From the NCBI GenBank assembly GCA_027574665.1, contig CM050657.1, positions 28,705,408-28,769,407 of the forward strand: a DNA stretch of 64,000 nucleotides. The letters run 5' to 3'. This stretch comes from Rhynochetos jubatus. Taxonomy: Eukaryota; Chordata; Aves; Eurypygiformes; Rhynochetidae. A program made the position numbers and the translations under genes. The notes under the pieces were generated by a model. That model searched no databases. It was not told the origin of the DNA and saw nothing but the letters and a program-made list of their open reading frames with translations. This document shows positions 1-13,125 of the stretch, piece by piece. Numbering within the stretch: the first letter of the stretch is position 1; each line of letters starts with the position of its first letter.

Positions 1-3000
1 CGCTAATGTCTGTCCCCTAGACTGGGTATGTTCTCCTGTACCCAGCTAACAACCCCTGGCTGCAATTCTTCCTCCTCCCGTGCTGCGGTCGGATTAGCAT
101 TCTTCCATGTGGCTTAAGCCCACTCCCTTGCTGGTCACTGTCTCCACCATCCCTGCTTCTCTAGTCATGTTGTCCTCTGCTCCCCATCGTGCTACCACCA
201 GCAACCATAGAGAGTAGTTTAACAAGACTGAATTCGACCGAAGTTTTGGCTGTTGTCCTTCCTCTTTCCCTCTGTTCTGGCCATGTGTTCCTGCTGCTCC
301 CTTGGGCTGGGTCTAACCCACATACAACTGCTTGTGGCTATGCATATAGCTGACATTACACACATACTTGTATGGAGTATTCTGGTGTGAGTATTTTTGT
401 TGTTACAGAGTAGGAGTATTTGCAAGCGGAAAAGTTGCTGGACTGTTTCAAGAAGGTTTCAAACCTTTAAATCCTTTATTGAAACTGTTCTCTTGCCCAT
501 CTGCCTGCAAAGTCAGATTTCTTTTTTCAGCTATAAGGAGACATGAAATGATTTTAAGATGAGCTCTAGAGCCTTTGACATATCCTGATCCTTTCAAAAG
601 TGGTATCATCTTATGCTAAAGTGAGAAATGAGCACTGATTTTTATTGCTTTCTTTTAATTGAAAAGCAGAGATTTTCTGCATTCCTTATCTATCACTGCT
701 CTTTAATGGTATAAAGTTTGTGTTTCTACTTCTCCACAACACACGGCAAGGAGTTTGCAGCATTTCTGCAGAAGTCTGGAAATCCCATTACCCCTTGCAC
801 AGAGGCACACCGCTTGGGAAGGCTGTATTTTCCTACATCAGTGGTTCTCAGGTGCGATTCCTCGTTAGGCTGTGTGGAGTTGGAAGGCCTGCTTCCCAGC
901 CTGTGTTGAGACAAGACGGTCATGCGAAGAGAGAGAGGGCATGATGTTACCTTCGGTGGGGAGATTATTGGAGTCTGGGCCCATTTTGAGAAAAAATCTT
1001 TTTTTCAGTGCAAATATAATTTCTAATGACTTTTCTATTAGTTGCTGGTCTACAGTATGGAAGTCCAGAGAATTTCTGGAAAATTCACAGCTATGATTTA
1101 TGCACAGTGAGGTAAATGAATGCCAGGGGTCTTACAGAACTATTTTGGGGTGGGGGTGTTTTGTAACCTACTTTTTTCTAAATGACTCTTTTTATTAAGA
1201 ATTCCTAATAGTCAATTAGGATCCAACTTTAGCAGTGTGGCAATACCACCTTAATCATGATGACACTTACTGCACATGCATTGAAAAGAAAAATGTCAGA
1301 TCTCAGGAACTGCTAAGAATCATCATAAACGACTTTTCTGTGTGCAAGATTAAAACTTTGCCCTTTAGGAGAGTCCAATGCAAGAAGAAACTATCAATCT
1401 TCTAATTAAGGAAGAATTTAAATTTCTTAACTTCTACTAACTTAAGCCAACCACAAATATTCAGCACTGGTAATTAAATAATCCAGATCTGTGCAGGGAC
1501 AAAGGATCTATCAGTATTTCTTTTCAAATAAGGTTTGCATGTCCAAAGCAGGGAACATTTGGTATACGTCCAGAGAAAGATAGTTGACAATAACGGAGTG
1601 GACAAAGGTATATGTAATTATGTGAAACTACATTTATTTTATGAGATCTCTGCATGGGATAATAACAATGTCACATTATAGATATTTTAATTACATTTAT
1701 AAGTCACTATGTGCAGCTTATCCACGATTCATTCTCATGAATCGCTGAATTTTATTCTATTAGTGGATTTTGATTAAGTTCTCATTCAATGGAAACAAAC
1801 AAGACTTCCATAATTAAACTACCTTTAAAATTTATACTATCTAATTATGATAGTATGAAACTATGTATTCTAATCTGCTACTAAATAGCATAATTTGTAA
1901 TTGAACTAAGTTTAAATTAATGTTTAGGAATTACTTAAATATTCTCTGAAGAGGAAAAAACCACGTAACATTGGTGTAGAATAAGAAGTTCTTTAAGGGA
2001 GTTTAACCTTTTTAAGCTGACAACATGGTAACATCAGTGACAGTCATCTGAAATAAGGAGGGCAGTACATTTCAACCTAGGGACGTTTTAGAGAGCGCTA
2101 GTAGGATCTTTTCTTCCAAAACTGAAATGAAAACAAACAGCACTACTACCTCGGATTTACTCCCTCCCACCGTGTCTTCGCTTTAAGCGCACAGAAATCT
2201 CTTCCAGCTGCCCCCTCCTGAGCAGCGGGAAGTCTCCCTAGAATGCCCTAATAAACTAAGACAGTTAGCCCTGTCCCCCTGGACTTGATCCCAGTTTATC
2301 TAATCTGATTTCCTACATGGAAACCCAGAGAACCTGACAAAAGTAGTACGTACAGGGAGTAGAAAAGGAAAGGTAGGACAAGACATTCTTTCAAACTGTT
2401 CACATCATACTCACTCATTATACACACATCACTTCTTTTCACACACAGCTCACCAACACACCACTTAACTGGCATAAAAGTGGAAAACAGACACCACATG
2501 CCACTATCATTTGCCCCTATGATTCCTATTGTTCATATTTGCAGAAACACTGGATTAAACATGGATAAGCTAGCATTTCTTCTGTTATGGTGGGGTACTA
2601 GAATTACAAATAACAATTTTCAGACCTCAGGAGAAGATTTCCATCTTAAGCAAATATGAAATACTGTCCCCCAGCACAATTACTATTTTCATAGCATAAT
2701 GGTTACACTTTCATTAACCAGTTTGGAAATCAATGAACTACTGCATGTACCAAAATGCCAGTTCTACTTAAAAAAAAAAAAATCTCTCTTGGAAGAAGTA
2801 GTCTGCTGTAACTGGGTTAAATGTTTAGTGTTTTAATAAATCAATGTTAGTATACTTGGTGAGCATATATAGTACAGCCATCAGTCTATTTTTACTTGTA
2901 CTAACTCTGCTAATCTGTAATGGGACAGAACGAATATAACATTTATGAAAGCTATGTTCATATGCCCTTGTTGCATTTATAGTTACAGTAAGATTAGACC

Positions 3001-6000
3001 CCTTATACTAAACGTGAACTCTTCCAAATGAAAACTGAACAGAGAGGGTGGGGAGGCACTGGGACAGGTTGCCCAGAGAAGCTGTGGATGCCCCATCCCT
3101 GGAAGTGTCCAAGGCCAGGCTGGATGAGGCTTGGAGCAACCTGGTCTAGTGGAGGGTGTCCCTGCCCATGGCAGGTGGGTTGGAACTGGATCATCTTTAA
3201 GGTCCCTTCCAACCCAAACCATTCTGTGATTCTATAAACACTATGGCTGAATGAATTACCAGCTATCCTTGGGAAAAGCAACCATTAATGATATAGTACA
3301 TTTAAAATTTCTTTATTCCTTCTACAAACTTAATGACAACTTTCAAAGGCAATTTGATTAAAACATCTCTGGCACCACTGGCAACAGCAATTTACAAAAT
3401 CTTCCACATGAAAGAGAAGATAGAACATATTTTCTGCTAAGGGCAGTCTGGTTTGCTTGCTAATGGAGAAACTATTCTGTGTTCATATCCTTTTCCCTCC
3501 CTCCTTCCTGCAGTTTCTGCTTGTTTAGTGTCAGTCGTTGGAAAGGACTCGGAATTAAATGCTTTGCAGGTTCCGAGTATGATACTGAATTAATGTTTAA
3601 TCCTTGCACAGTGGTTAAGTATTCCCTGTTTCACTCATGTACTGTGCACAGCCAAATGAACCACCCATGTGTATAAGGTGGGGAGAGCAATTCTGAGAAA
3701 AAAAAAGTGCTTATACTCTGCGCCACATATCAACTTTGATGATTAGTGTCAAAGTTTTCTAGTTAACTGCTTGTATTTACAAGGGTTGTTCAACTTTTTA
3801 GGCACCCAAATTAAAATTCTGTACCGTACTTCCACTCAGAATGAATTAACCAGGAATATGAACAAAACTTCACTTCTGCTCATAACAGCTGCTCAGAAGC
3901 GTAATTCCCAGGGATAGATGAAGAACCAAGCTTCGAGGCCACCAAATACTTTTTCTCTTGATGTGAACAGCAATATTTCAAAATAATATTTAATTTCGTA
4001 GCTTCTAAATTAATGCTCTCTATAGATGATATTTTAATTTCACCCAATATATTGCAGTATATTCCACTTCAACCTTGTCAATAGAAAATTCTTTCAATAT
4101 AATCTCTTTTCTTCTCTAGTGATAACTGCAAAGTGAAGAATGAACTAGGTCCTAAAATTCTGCTTGGAAAACTGCAAAACCTTTTGTGTGTGTAGAGTTG
4201 GCACTGTGTTCAGAAAGTCATACAGGGAAAGCTGACTGTCCTATATGCACACTACGCAAGAAGTAGGCAATGGGACAAGATGACCTGGCTGACCTTGTTT
4301 CAAAGCATATCCTCATATTACTCCCACGTAAGAAATGGGTCAGGCAGGGTCTTATAGTTTAGGATGGCATTAGGAACTGTTGGGCAGTTCTTCATCCTGG
4401 AAGCCTCACAGAGCACCTTTGACCACCCTCTGTCTACAAGCAGAACTACACTATCCCACTACAGTAACACAAGCTGTTTTCTTCGGCAAGAGCTGGGTCT
4501 TGTTTGTAATTTCTTTGACAAAAAGGGGATTAAAAGAAAATTATCACCTTGCTTGACTCTACTGAGGACAACTGTGGGCATTGAGCACATGTGAGATTTG
4601 GGACTGTGACTTGCTGAAGCCCCTTATCTCAGAATCTCCTTTTGGTATTGCAATGAAAAATCATTTCAGTACTTCTGCCTCTTCTCTCAGATCTGCAGAA
4701 TGGTAAAAGTAATGCTTATTTTCCCCACAAGGTGACTGACCAGGGTTAGATAAAACCTGATCTGTGATTTCAAGAGGAAAAGTGTGTATCAAGCAGCTAT
4801 ACTGGATATTTTTAAATAAAATCTGAGTATGGTCTTGCTTTAACAAACTATCTTTTCTCAGTAGCTCCATCCTATCATAGATATAATTTCCTATAAGAGT
4901 AAAAGAAACACAAAGAATAAAGTCAAAGCTCAGCATGTCAAAAAGCAAGTCATAATTAATTTTTTATTCTTATTTGGAGTAATCATTTCCTCTGAGAAAT
5001 TAATCCTTTTTCTAGGATATGAAATACTAAATAGTAAACCCAAGTGACTATGGTCAATGTTTTTTTTGCATGAAAAGCAATAATTTCCTATATCAAACAA
5101 CAAGGATACCCCTGATTACCTGCCTGATGACCCCCTTCAGGTTAAGGATGTATTCAAGATATTGTTCAAGTGGCAGCATTTCAGCTGCAATTGCACAATG
5201 TATTTCCTACCACTGTGACACTTTGGCTTGGGAGAATACATGCAGAATGCTCAAAGAACTAGAAACTGCTGACTCTCTAGTTTTGGGAGTCTAGGAAATT
5301 AGTACCACTAAACATTATTCCTTAATATCCCCTTCCTTGTTTCACCCAGCATCACCCAAAGTAAACACAGGAGTCTGTTTAGTTTCTCACGTTGTACCTT
5401 GCATGGTATACTAGCAGACTTTGAGTAGGTTGACTCTTTTTCTCGTTCTGTCTTGTGGAAACTGATAGTCCAGTGGACAGCATGACAGTGAACTGAGCCC
5501 TTATAACCTTTGACCTAACTTTTAACTGCTGCAATTATGCTGCTGTATGGCTCCTGCTGTTCTCAAGCATGCTGCATCATCCCCAGGCAAGACACAAAGC
5601 CTCCAGTCATTGCCTCCATGGGATGGAGGTTCAGTTTCTTGACAGCAGGTGTCTGGGCTCATCAGCTAGAGCTGAAATGTCCACGTCTTTGAGGGAATCC
5701 CAGCAGACTCCATGAGAGCCCTCAGCTGGTCTTTAGGTTGTGTGAAGCAGAAGCAATGCTGAAAACCTTTTGCCTGAGATAAAACTGCTGTTTTCTAAAG
5801 CCCTTGTTCACTCACTGGGACCTGGGAGTAGCAGTCAAATGGGATTCCAAGGAAGGATCTGCCGTCCTGAGTTCTTCAACAAATAAAAAAACCTATTTCC
5901 ATCATAGCAATGTACTTCCCCCCAGTTTCATGTAGATAGCGTGCAAAGCAACATAACGACTTCTATTTCTTCATGTATGCTCTTAACCAAAAGCTGTTCT

Positions 6001-6542
6001 TAATTGCATTATAACACAAAATAGTGAGATTTAAATTCAATTTCAAATGCAAAATAATTCTGTTTGAGTTCTTTAGCAGCTTCTCCTCATCTAATATGGA
6101 AAGAGTTTTCTCTTTAATTGTATCTCTATGCCTTCAAGAACATCGAGCAGCCTTTTAAACATCTGCTCTTTCCAACCTGCCACTTAACAAGTTACGGTTT
6201 CAAATCATTTTCTCTTTGGCTTATTTTTCTCTCTGGTCTGTTGCAGATTATGAACATAAAAAAATACAGAGGGCCACAAAGTCTGAAGGCCAAATGTGGG
6301 GAAACTTCTGCAGTGATCTTTATTAATGTGCTCTGTGTAGAAATCTGTATGCATTTTTGATTTGTATGTTTCCTTTTAGTAGAAAGCTGGAAATTTCAGA
6401 AACTATAGACAGTTTGCTATCATTACATTGTCAGTTAGCCATTGACTTTTTAAAATTTAACATGTAGTGTGGCCAGCCCCACATCCTACCCAAATAACTC
6501 TCAATGGACTTTTTCCCAGAGGAGATTACAGTGAGTACTTAC
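1..6542 (-). other. SPHKAP: SPHKAP intron 3 (partial)
   Basis: This AT-rich non-coding DNA runs from the exon 3 donor to the left edge of the window. I looked for the next conserved SPHKAP segment (VCFVNLD...) on the minus strand and did not see it, so the intron exceeds 6.5 kb. It contains one CR1 3' tail (3041-3236) and an A12 tract near 2770. Small perfect hairpins lie at about 1725 (8-bp arms, TCTC loop) and 1838 (8-bp arms). The open frames are short and have no splice signals or recognisable domains. I see nothing else. Confidence 0.8.
3041..3236 (+). mobile_element. CR1 LINE, 5'-truncated 3' end
   Basis: This is a typical 3' end of a chicken-repeat-1 non-LTR retrotransposon. It holds the stretch from gagagggtggggaggcactggg through ccttccaaccc...attctgtgattctata. 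It lies antisense to SPHKAP in intron 3. It begins at nearly the same internal point that is present in the copy at 22930-23314 and is nearly identical to that copy for about 90 bases, so the two belong to one subfamily. Only 3' untranslated sequence remains and no reverse-transcriptase code is present. Confidence 0.95.
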
Positions 6543-6653
6543 TGAGGCACAGTTGCTTTCTGACTTGTCTTCCAGAAAGCCAATTTGGCATGGTGTCCTC
6601 TGATTCTGCAGCCAGTAGTCTGTTGATTCTAGCAGACTGTTACTGCAGAGAAT
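6543..6653 (-). CDS. SPHKAP: SPHKAP coding exon 3
   Basis: This exon of 111 nt is 37 codons, phase 0 at both ends. It reads ILCSNSLLESTDYW, then LQNQRTPCQIGFLEDK, then SESNCAS, almost identical to mammalian SPHKAP (LRSNSLLESTDYWLQNQR.PCQIGF.EDKSE.CAS). This is the decisive identification. The acceptor is AACAG at 6658-6654, with a weak, A-interrupted pyrimidine tract. The donor is GCCTCA followed by GTAAGTACTC (GT at 6542-6541), close to ideal. SPHKAP is an A-kinase anchoring protein that binds sphingosine kinase 1 and PKA type I regulatory subunits. It is known mainly from brain and heart, where it helps place PKA signalling. Compared with the human sequence as I remember it, this exon seems to carry one extra Ser before Asn-Cys-Ala-Ser. 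The next exon (expected to begin VCFVNLD in mammals) was not found to the left and must lie outside the window. Confidence 0.96.
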
Positions 6654-9600
6654 CTGTTAAAATAGTTAAGAATAGTTAAAATAAGTAAAAATTTACTCCA
6701 TCCTACTGTGCTTTGGGGACCTGAACTCTATTGTTGCAACTCAAGGGAAATCTTGTCTACAAAATTTTGGGGCAGCAAGACCGGGACCCCTGTTCCTTCT
6801 GGACCTGTCCTGTTAATGCACCTTAAATCAAGTGATTTATATATCCTCTAAAGTATTAGGCTCTTTTCTTTCAGATCTGAAAGTCCTTGGAGATATTTGC
6901 AGGAGATTCCTAAGCCCAACATTTTTATTGGAAAATATTGCTAGGAGTTTTGTTCTGTGTTAAAGTGATAAACATAGATGTTGGGAAAACGAATTATTTA
7001 ATTATACTAGAGTGCACAAACTTGAAGCCTTTATGATTTACTGTATCTCTCCCCACAGTAGATCAGTACTATTCATTCTGCCAGCAGCCTCATTTCTGGG
7101 ACTGGCTAGGCTACAAACTCTTTCTCCTTAAACAAATTTTTCTGCTTTCTGAGAAGTACTTAATACCTGCTGCAATGAGTACTGAGCTCAGTCAGTGCCC
7201 AGAGAACAAAACTTTGTGTTTAATCCCTCTGTGTTGACCCAGTCCTATAGTTTAAGTCACAAGCTTTGCTCAAACAAAACCAAAATGGGGCTACAGATAT
7301 CTGTAGACCATAAAGAGGCAAAGACAGTTTTCAAGTCTGTTGCTTAGATCGAACTGAATTCCTTACTTGCTGCCTCTGTACCAATATTCCTCCATAAAAA
7401 AGAGGGATCCTTAGTATTTTTAAAACAACTAGGTAACAGCAGGAAAAGAATAGCTGCAACAATGATACTGCTTATAGAACACATTATATGGCTTATTGTC
7501 TTCCCCAGGCAGCAATGTTAAGTAGTATGTTTGTGGAATGGATATATATTTATATACGTATAATATATTTTATTTATAATTCTTGCATTACATGAAAATA
7601 GCCTGTGTTCTAGCTCTTTAGCCTTTTATTTTAATAGTGATATTTTAAAATATAAATTTGTTGCTCTACCTGGAAAACAATTTATCCACAGTACTGTACT
7701 TTACCTTATCACATGTTTGGCAATGACACACATTTGTTCTACTTGGGGAACATTTGATCCATAAACCTAGATCCCTTCCTTAGGAAGAAAAGTGAGAAGA
7801 ACTTGTGAGGCCTCTTAATTTCTCAGGGAAGATGAATGAATGTGGAAAGCTGCTCTAGTCAGTTGACACAATTTTCAAATAGAGACAATCCAGAAGTAAG
7901 CTTCTTATGACCCATAGACTAACACCCACTGTAACTTTCACCTGTATGGCAAAAAGCCGGTTAGACCGTTAATTCTGCACTCCCTGTATTATTTTATATT
8001 GATTTCTGAATAAAAGTCAGCAGAAGATGGATGAAGAGGTAATGGGGAACACCACAGTCCATAAGTCTGGCCTGCTTCAGTCCCCTTCTTCGGTGCCTTC
8101 CACAAAAGCTTTGCACTTTTGTGGTGGTTGTTTCTCAGTACTCCAGCCCTGCTATGGGATTTCTTATAAGAGCTTTTGAATATAAATTTAGGATTCACAA
8201 AATACTCAGAAAAGCACCGTGCCCAAAGACTTTGTCCTGAGAATGACAAAGGCTCTTGAATGCTTCACATCAACACCAGGCTCTTCCTGGGGCCTGCTAG
8301 CTAATCTTGTTTACCAGTTGAATGACTCTGCTCTCAATAAATTTTATGTCCTCCTGCATCAGTGCAAAGAGATTCCTGACACCATAACTAGCTCTGAGGT
8401 TAGACGGGAAAAATAATATATTTCATATCCCAAAGAAACAATTTCCTGTTCGTGTTATAAACCGGTCTTTTCTTTTTTTTCCCCTAAGAAATCTTTTAAA
8501 ATGTGGAAATACTGAACCATTATAAACTGGTTGGTAAAATCTAGAATCAAGCATTTTTTTTTCCTCGTTTCCAAAAATTACCATCCTCTGAGGCTTTTAT
8601 GAAGACAAAGAATTGAACACATGCATACATGCACGCACACATATATATACGATTTCAGATTTCATCTGGTTCTAGGTCTTCTAACCCTCAAAGGCTGAAG
8701 TTCTAATCACCTGCTAAAGCATAATTTTGCATACATAGGAAACATTTCTCTCTAGCTCAAATAGTTTTTGCTGTAACAAGCAGTCTTGTTTCATTTCCTT
8801 AAAAATCACAGTGAATTTTTCTTCAGCCTTAATCACTTTAGATCTTTCTTTCCAAAATCTCAGTCAGTTTCTCAGAAACTAGAATAACAGAAATGACCAT
8901 GCAGAACCAAGCTTCAGGAATCCTTGGTGCTACCCTTTGTCTCATAAGGACTGGGTGTGCACACCCAACATTTCAGAACGGCTGGATCATAGCAGATGGA
9001 TATCGTAGATGATAAACATATGAAATGAGCTGGGCAGTCCAAACTTGACCTAGCTTTCCTCCTGTGCAATGTTACATGACTCTTGGTAGCTCTACCTTTC
9101 TTTCAGAGGATGTTTCTATCAGGAAGCAAATGCTGGTAAAGCACCAATGGAAGAAGTAACTCCCTGAACAAATGATTCAGTCAGGTCAGGCCATAGGTGC
9201 CATGTTTGGGTCTCTCCAGCTTGGTTTATAAGTTGCAAGGCTTTATAGTACATTTAATTTTTGCGTGCAGCTTTTCATAATAGACTTTGAAGCCAAGGGT
9301 AGAAATTATGACATGGAAGTTTTGGACAGCATGTGATTTTTAAGTAACCTCATGGAGACGAACAATAGTAGAATGATGATTTCCCTGAGCCAGATTCTGC
9401 TCTTGTGTGCAGAAGTAGTTAGGCACGTGCACTTCAGAATGCAGCCAGGAATGTAAGCAAGGGTGCAACAGGCATAACATTTTTAATATTAGAGGTTGGA
9501 GAAAATAATCTGCAGCAATTTGGATTTGAGGAAGACAGGTGAGAAAAACAAAACCAGATATACTTGAGCCCATACAGCAGAAGCTGCAGGAGGTCAGCAA

Positions 9601-12600
9601 TCTAAGGAATATATGTTGGCCCAATGTCATCTGGGAGGCCTCCAGAAATTACTCAGAAAAGAGAGTGCTGTGGGAAGGGGAGGCATGCAGGAACCTGTGG
9701 GAGAGGCCTCCTTGGGCAAGGTCTGATTTTACACATATCTGAATGGTGGTCAGCAGACGGAAGGTGACATTTGAGTAAGTGGTGGTAGGAATGAGGGGTA
9801 AACTTTGGATGAGTTTAAACTCCAGCTTTCCAAATGCAAGTTTCTGCATTAGGACCGTTACAGACCTGTTACTGCTCAGAACCTTCCCCTTAGGATTTTT
9901 TTAGAGGAAGGATAATTTGGGCCACCCCACAATGCTGACTCTAGTAGAGCTACATACACCTGCTATGCAAAAATGCGTATGTAGAAGCCATGTGAACTTT
10001 TGGGCATATTTCTTTGGTAACAGACAGCAATATTATCATGGTCAATTGATGTCAACTGAATGTAATACTTCTCACAGCATCTCTCTGTTTTAAGGCAATT
10101 CTCCCAGTTAACAAGGTGCATGTGTTTATATAAAGTGGGACTTTGTATATATATTAAAACTCGCTTTTAATACATATACATGCTTTTAAAAGAATATACT
10201 GAAGTCCTTATAGTAAAATAATGCATGACTGCAATGCTCGAAAGCGTATAAGCTTAAAGGAGCTGGCCTAAATTAACAGAGTTAATTAATTGAATGCAAT
10301 GTGAGAACTGGTACTCCGCAGAGATGTAACTCTACCAGTATGTTCTGATTGCTCTTTTTGCATTTAAGCATATTCCGAAATACACTGAGCAGGTCCGTAC
10401 CAAAGGATAAGAAACCTAAACCTGTACTACTCCAGCTGACAGTCAGCATCCCTCTTCTATATAGCCTGCATTTTTAAAGCAATCAGTATCACTTGCCAAA
10501 ATTTCCTTCTCCTGCCTTGTACCTCTCTTCACTCCTACCTAATTGAGACAAGTTCTGGACCAATCCCACTGACATACATTGTTAGCAGTTTTGCTGAATT
10601 CAGCAAGGTTGTTTCTGATTTGCAATGGTACAATTGAAAGCAGAACCTGATTCATTGACCATACTTCGGTGTAACAGCTGCACACACTATGCTGCTGTAT
10701 ATCTGGTTCAGAGCAGGATCATCCCACTCGGAAAATAATTCAAGATGAATTTGCATCGTGCACTAAATGTGAAATCAGCAGTAATTCATGGTTCTAAAAA
10801 AAAGTTTTCCACTCTCATCTAGAGACCCAGCCGTCAGCATTACTCAGTGTGTTGTGAATCAATGAACTAAATCAGCCTCTAGCAGAGTGTGGATTAGAAA
10901 AGTGACTCTTTCCCAGAGGAAAATATTGCATACGAGTTCAGTGTAACAGCTTCCTGCTCCCTGATTTAGATCATAAGACATTAAAATACAGTAAATATCT
11001 ATAAGAGAGACAACACTAAAAAGGCTCTACTCTGCAAATGAAACATCTGCGTCTTCGTGGCTGATCAGCTTAATTGCTTTGGTTAATTACTACTCATCAA
11101 AAACGATATGAAAGTGGGACATACAGAATAAGATGAGATAACAAGGGACACATCTTCATGCATTTGTTCAGATTGGTCTATGTAGTAACAAGCCACACCT
11201 CATGGCTCCTGACAGGAGCCATTCATGCCAAATACACTTCCTCAAACCTGCAAGTCAACTGTTCCCTTGCTGCAGGAACCCACAGTGTTTCACTCCATCA
11301 CCAACTGCACACCTAACAAAACCACCGCACCTAACAGCAGCTAAAAAAAGAAGGTAATGGCCTATTTTTGGTAATTCTTTATCCTTTTCCACACATAAAT
11401 GAATGGCAACACATTCTGTGACAATGCTGTAAAGAAGCCCAAAATATCCTGCTGTTTGTCAGAAGTGTTGGCAGAGTGAATCACTTCTTTTATTGTGCTG
11501 ACAATCATAAAATCATCTTGTGTTACAATTAAAAGTTCAGATGTAAGGGATCAGACGGGGGAGCAGCTCTAAGTCATGTGGTAAAGGCTAGCCTTTAGAA
11601 GAGAGTGGTGCTTCTGAAGGCGACCAAGCTGGGAGCATTTTTAAACTCGGCGGTGACACATCTCAGTGCTGTGCCGCTGTCCTTTAGTCTTACATAAAAT
11701 AGACAACTCTGAGGTTAAAGGAAAATTTAAGATGTTCTTCCACACAATGGATTTTCTGATTACATGAAGATGCCAATTACAGTCACCAGCATTTTTAAAA
11801 TATCAGTTATTCTTTTGCAAATAAACAAACCCTTTGATCAAATAAAATATTGGCATTTTGCCTTTTCGCCATGGTGGGACAAGCTGGAGAAGCCCAGTCC
11901 CAGCATATACATCAGTCTATTGAGTTATTTTTGACATCGATTATTTTACATTTAACAAAATTTCTGTAGACAGACAATACTTACCCCCCACACTCACAAT
12001 GTGGTTTGCAGGATGAGGAAAATGAATCTATCTATCTTCTACATGTTTTATCTTTCTCTCTCTGCTTACATATATAAATTTATATTGTTATCTTGAAAAG
12101 AACTCAAACCAAACACAAAAGGAAAGCATTGCTACTACTAGGGGGGAAAAAAAAAAGTAAGAATTATGGAAAAACTGAATGAACTGTTAAGTTTTATGAA
12201 ATTTCTGTGTTAGAACAAATGCTTTCTTGTCTGCTCTAGAATTATGCCTGTGGGACACAGTAGAGCTCTGAGGGTTACTGCAACGTGAGAGATGAAAGAC
12301 GGCCTGCCCTACTCAGTAGGTCTTCGGTAGTGCCCCTCCCCTTGGACTGTACTGCCATAATCTGGCCCTGGGGAGAAGGAATAAAAGGAAGCGTCCACGG
12401 CGTTCCCCTGTGTATTCTCAGTTGCACTGAAATGACCTACATGCATAAAATAATGTCAGTCATATCTGACTCCTCCTAATAACATACACACACACAGAGG
12501 CACTGCTCCCTGCCCCTCAAATTAAATAACTACATATAAACCCATTTTGAGGCAACAAAACTGGCATCAGCCAAATCTATAGTACCTCCTGGATTGCTGA

Positions 12601-13022
12601 AACCCTTCCAGTCAGATACTAGAGAAGGCAGAAAAGCTGTTTCTTGAAGGACCCTTCATTGTGTTGACCTGAGAGAAGCAAAGCTCTGGAACCTCAGGCT
12701 GGGTCCCAGAAACATGTAACCTTTTGAAGAGAAGTCCTGAAGGTGCACCGCTTTAATTTGATATTAGCAGGTAAATCAGAAATGTTCAGGGGGAATTTCT
12801 CTCCCATACATGTATAATACCTTTTGGGATCAGACAAGTATAGACCAGGCAGACAAAACTGTAAGATACCATAACAGCACCCAGAATTTATTTTTCTGTA
12901 TCAGTCCTTTCTTTTTAGGTATCAGTTAAATTTTGTATTCACCAATAAAAACAAAAGCTAAAAAGCAAAGCTATAACCTGGGATATATCTGCCTTTGAAT
13001 ATAACATAAACTCAGAAGTTAC
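6654..13022 (-). other. SPHKAP: SPHKAP intron 2
   Basis: This intron of about 6.4 kb lies between exons 2 and 3. It is AT-rich, with alternating AT and CA runs (7545-7580, 8620-8652, 12486-12496). I saw no transposable element and no RNA gene. A near-perfect acceptor-like sequence on the minus strand (T10 C6 TAG, near 12150-12165) is followed by a frame that stops quickly, so I do not call an exon there. The segment around 11040-11110, with repeated TTAATT and a palindromic gctgatcagc, could be a regulatory element but nothing proves it. Confidence 0.85.
12486..12496. repeat. Short (CA)n run
   Basis: An uninterrupted acacacacaca run of 11 bases in intron 2. It is too short to be a strong microsatellite. 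Confidence 0.8.
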
Positions 13023-13125
13023 CTTCTTACATGCCGTGACAGAGCTTCCCAAACTGCTTGCCGAACTGTCTGTGTTGCTGCCTTGGTGCTCTGGGACTTC
13101 ATGCATCAGTGGAGGTTCAGAGTTG
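13023..13125 (-). CDS. SPHKAP: SPHKAP coding exon 2
   Basis: This internal exon has 103 nt: one base completing Ser, then 34 codons beginning NSEPPLMHEV and ending SSVTACKK. The acceptor is excellent: a long T-rich tract ending TTGTTCTTCAG, AG at 13127-13126. The donor is AAGAAG followed by GTAACT. The C-terminal half matches the mammalian SPHKAP N-terminus as I remember it (a Ser/Gly-rich stretch, then ITACKK just before the exon 3 junction). Both also share the opening Ser-Asn and a Met...Val.Glu spacing. The segment is Ser-rich and probably disordered. It precedes the anchoring helices for PKA type I regulatory subunits that define SPHKAP, which are not in this window. A second donor (GCAT then GTAAGA) lies 8 bases upstream and would shift the frame, so I prefer the downstream one, which joins exon 3 in phase 0. 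Confidence 0.93.

Noticed and set aside
3003-3281. Frames of about 70-92 codons on both strands around 3000-3280
   Set aside because: They are translations of a CR1 3' UTR.
4661-4948. 95-codon minus-strand frame in intron 3, considered as SPHKAP exon 4
   Set aside because: It does not resemble the expected VCFVNLD... segment and lacks flanking splice sites.
12145-12170. Strong minus-strand acceptor (T10 C6 TAG) as a possible extra SPHKAP exon
   Set aside because: Joined in phase to exon 2 it reads a stop at once; with the alternative exon 2 donor it stops after about 17 codons, and exon 3 joins exon 2 directly with the correct family sequence.
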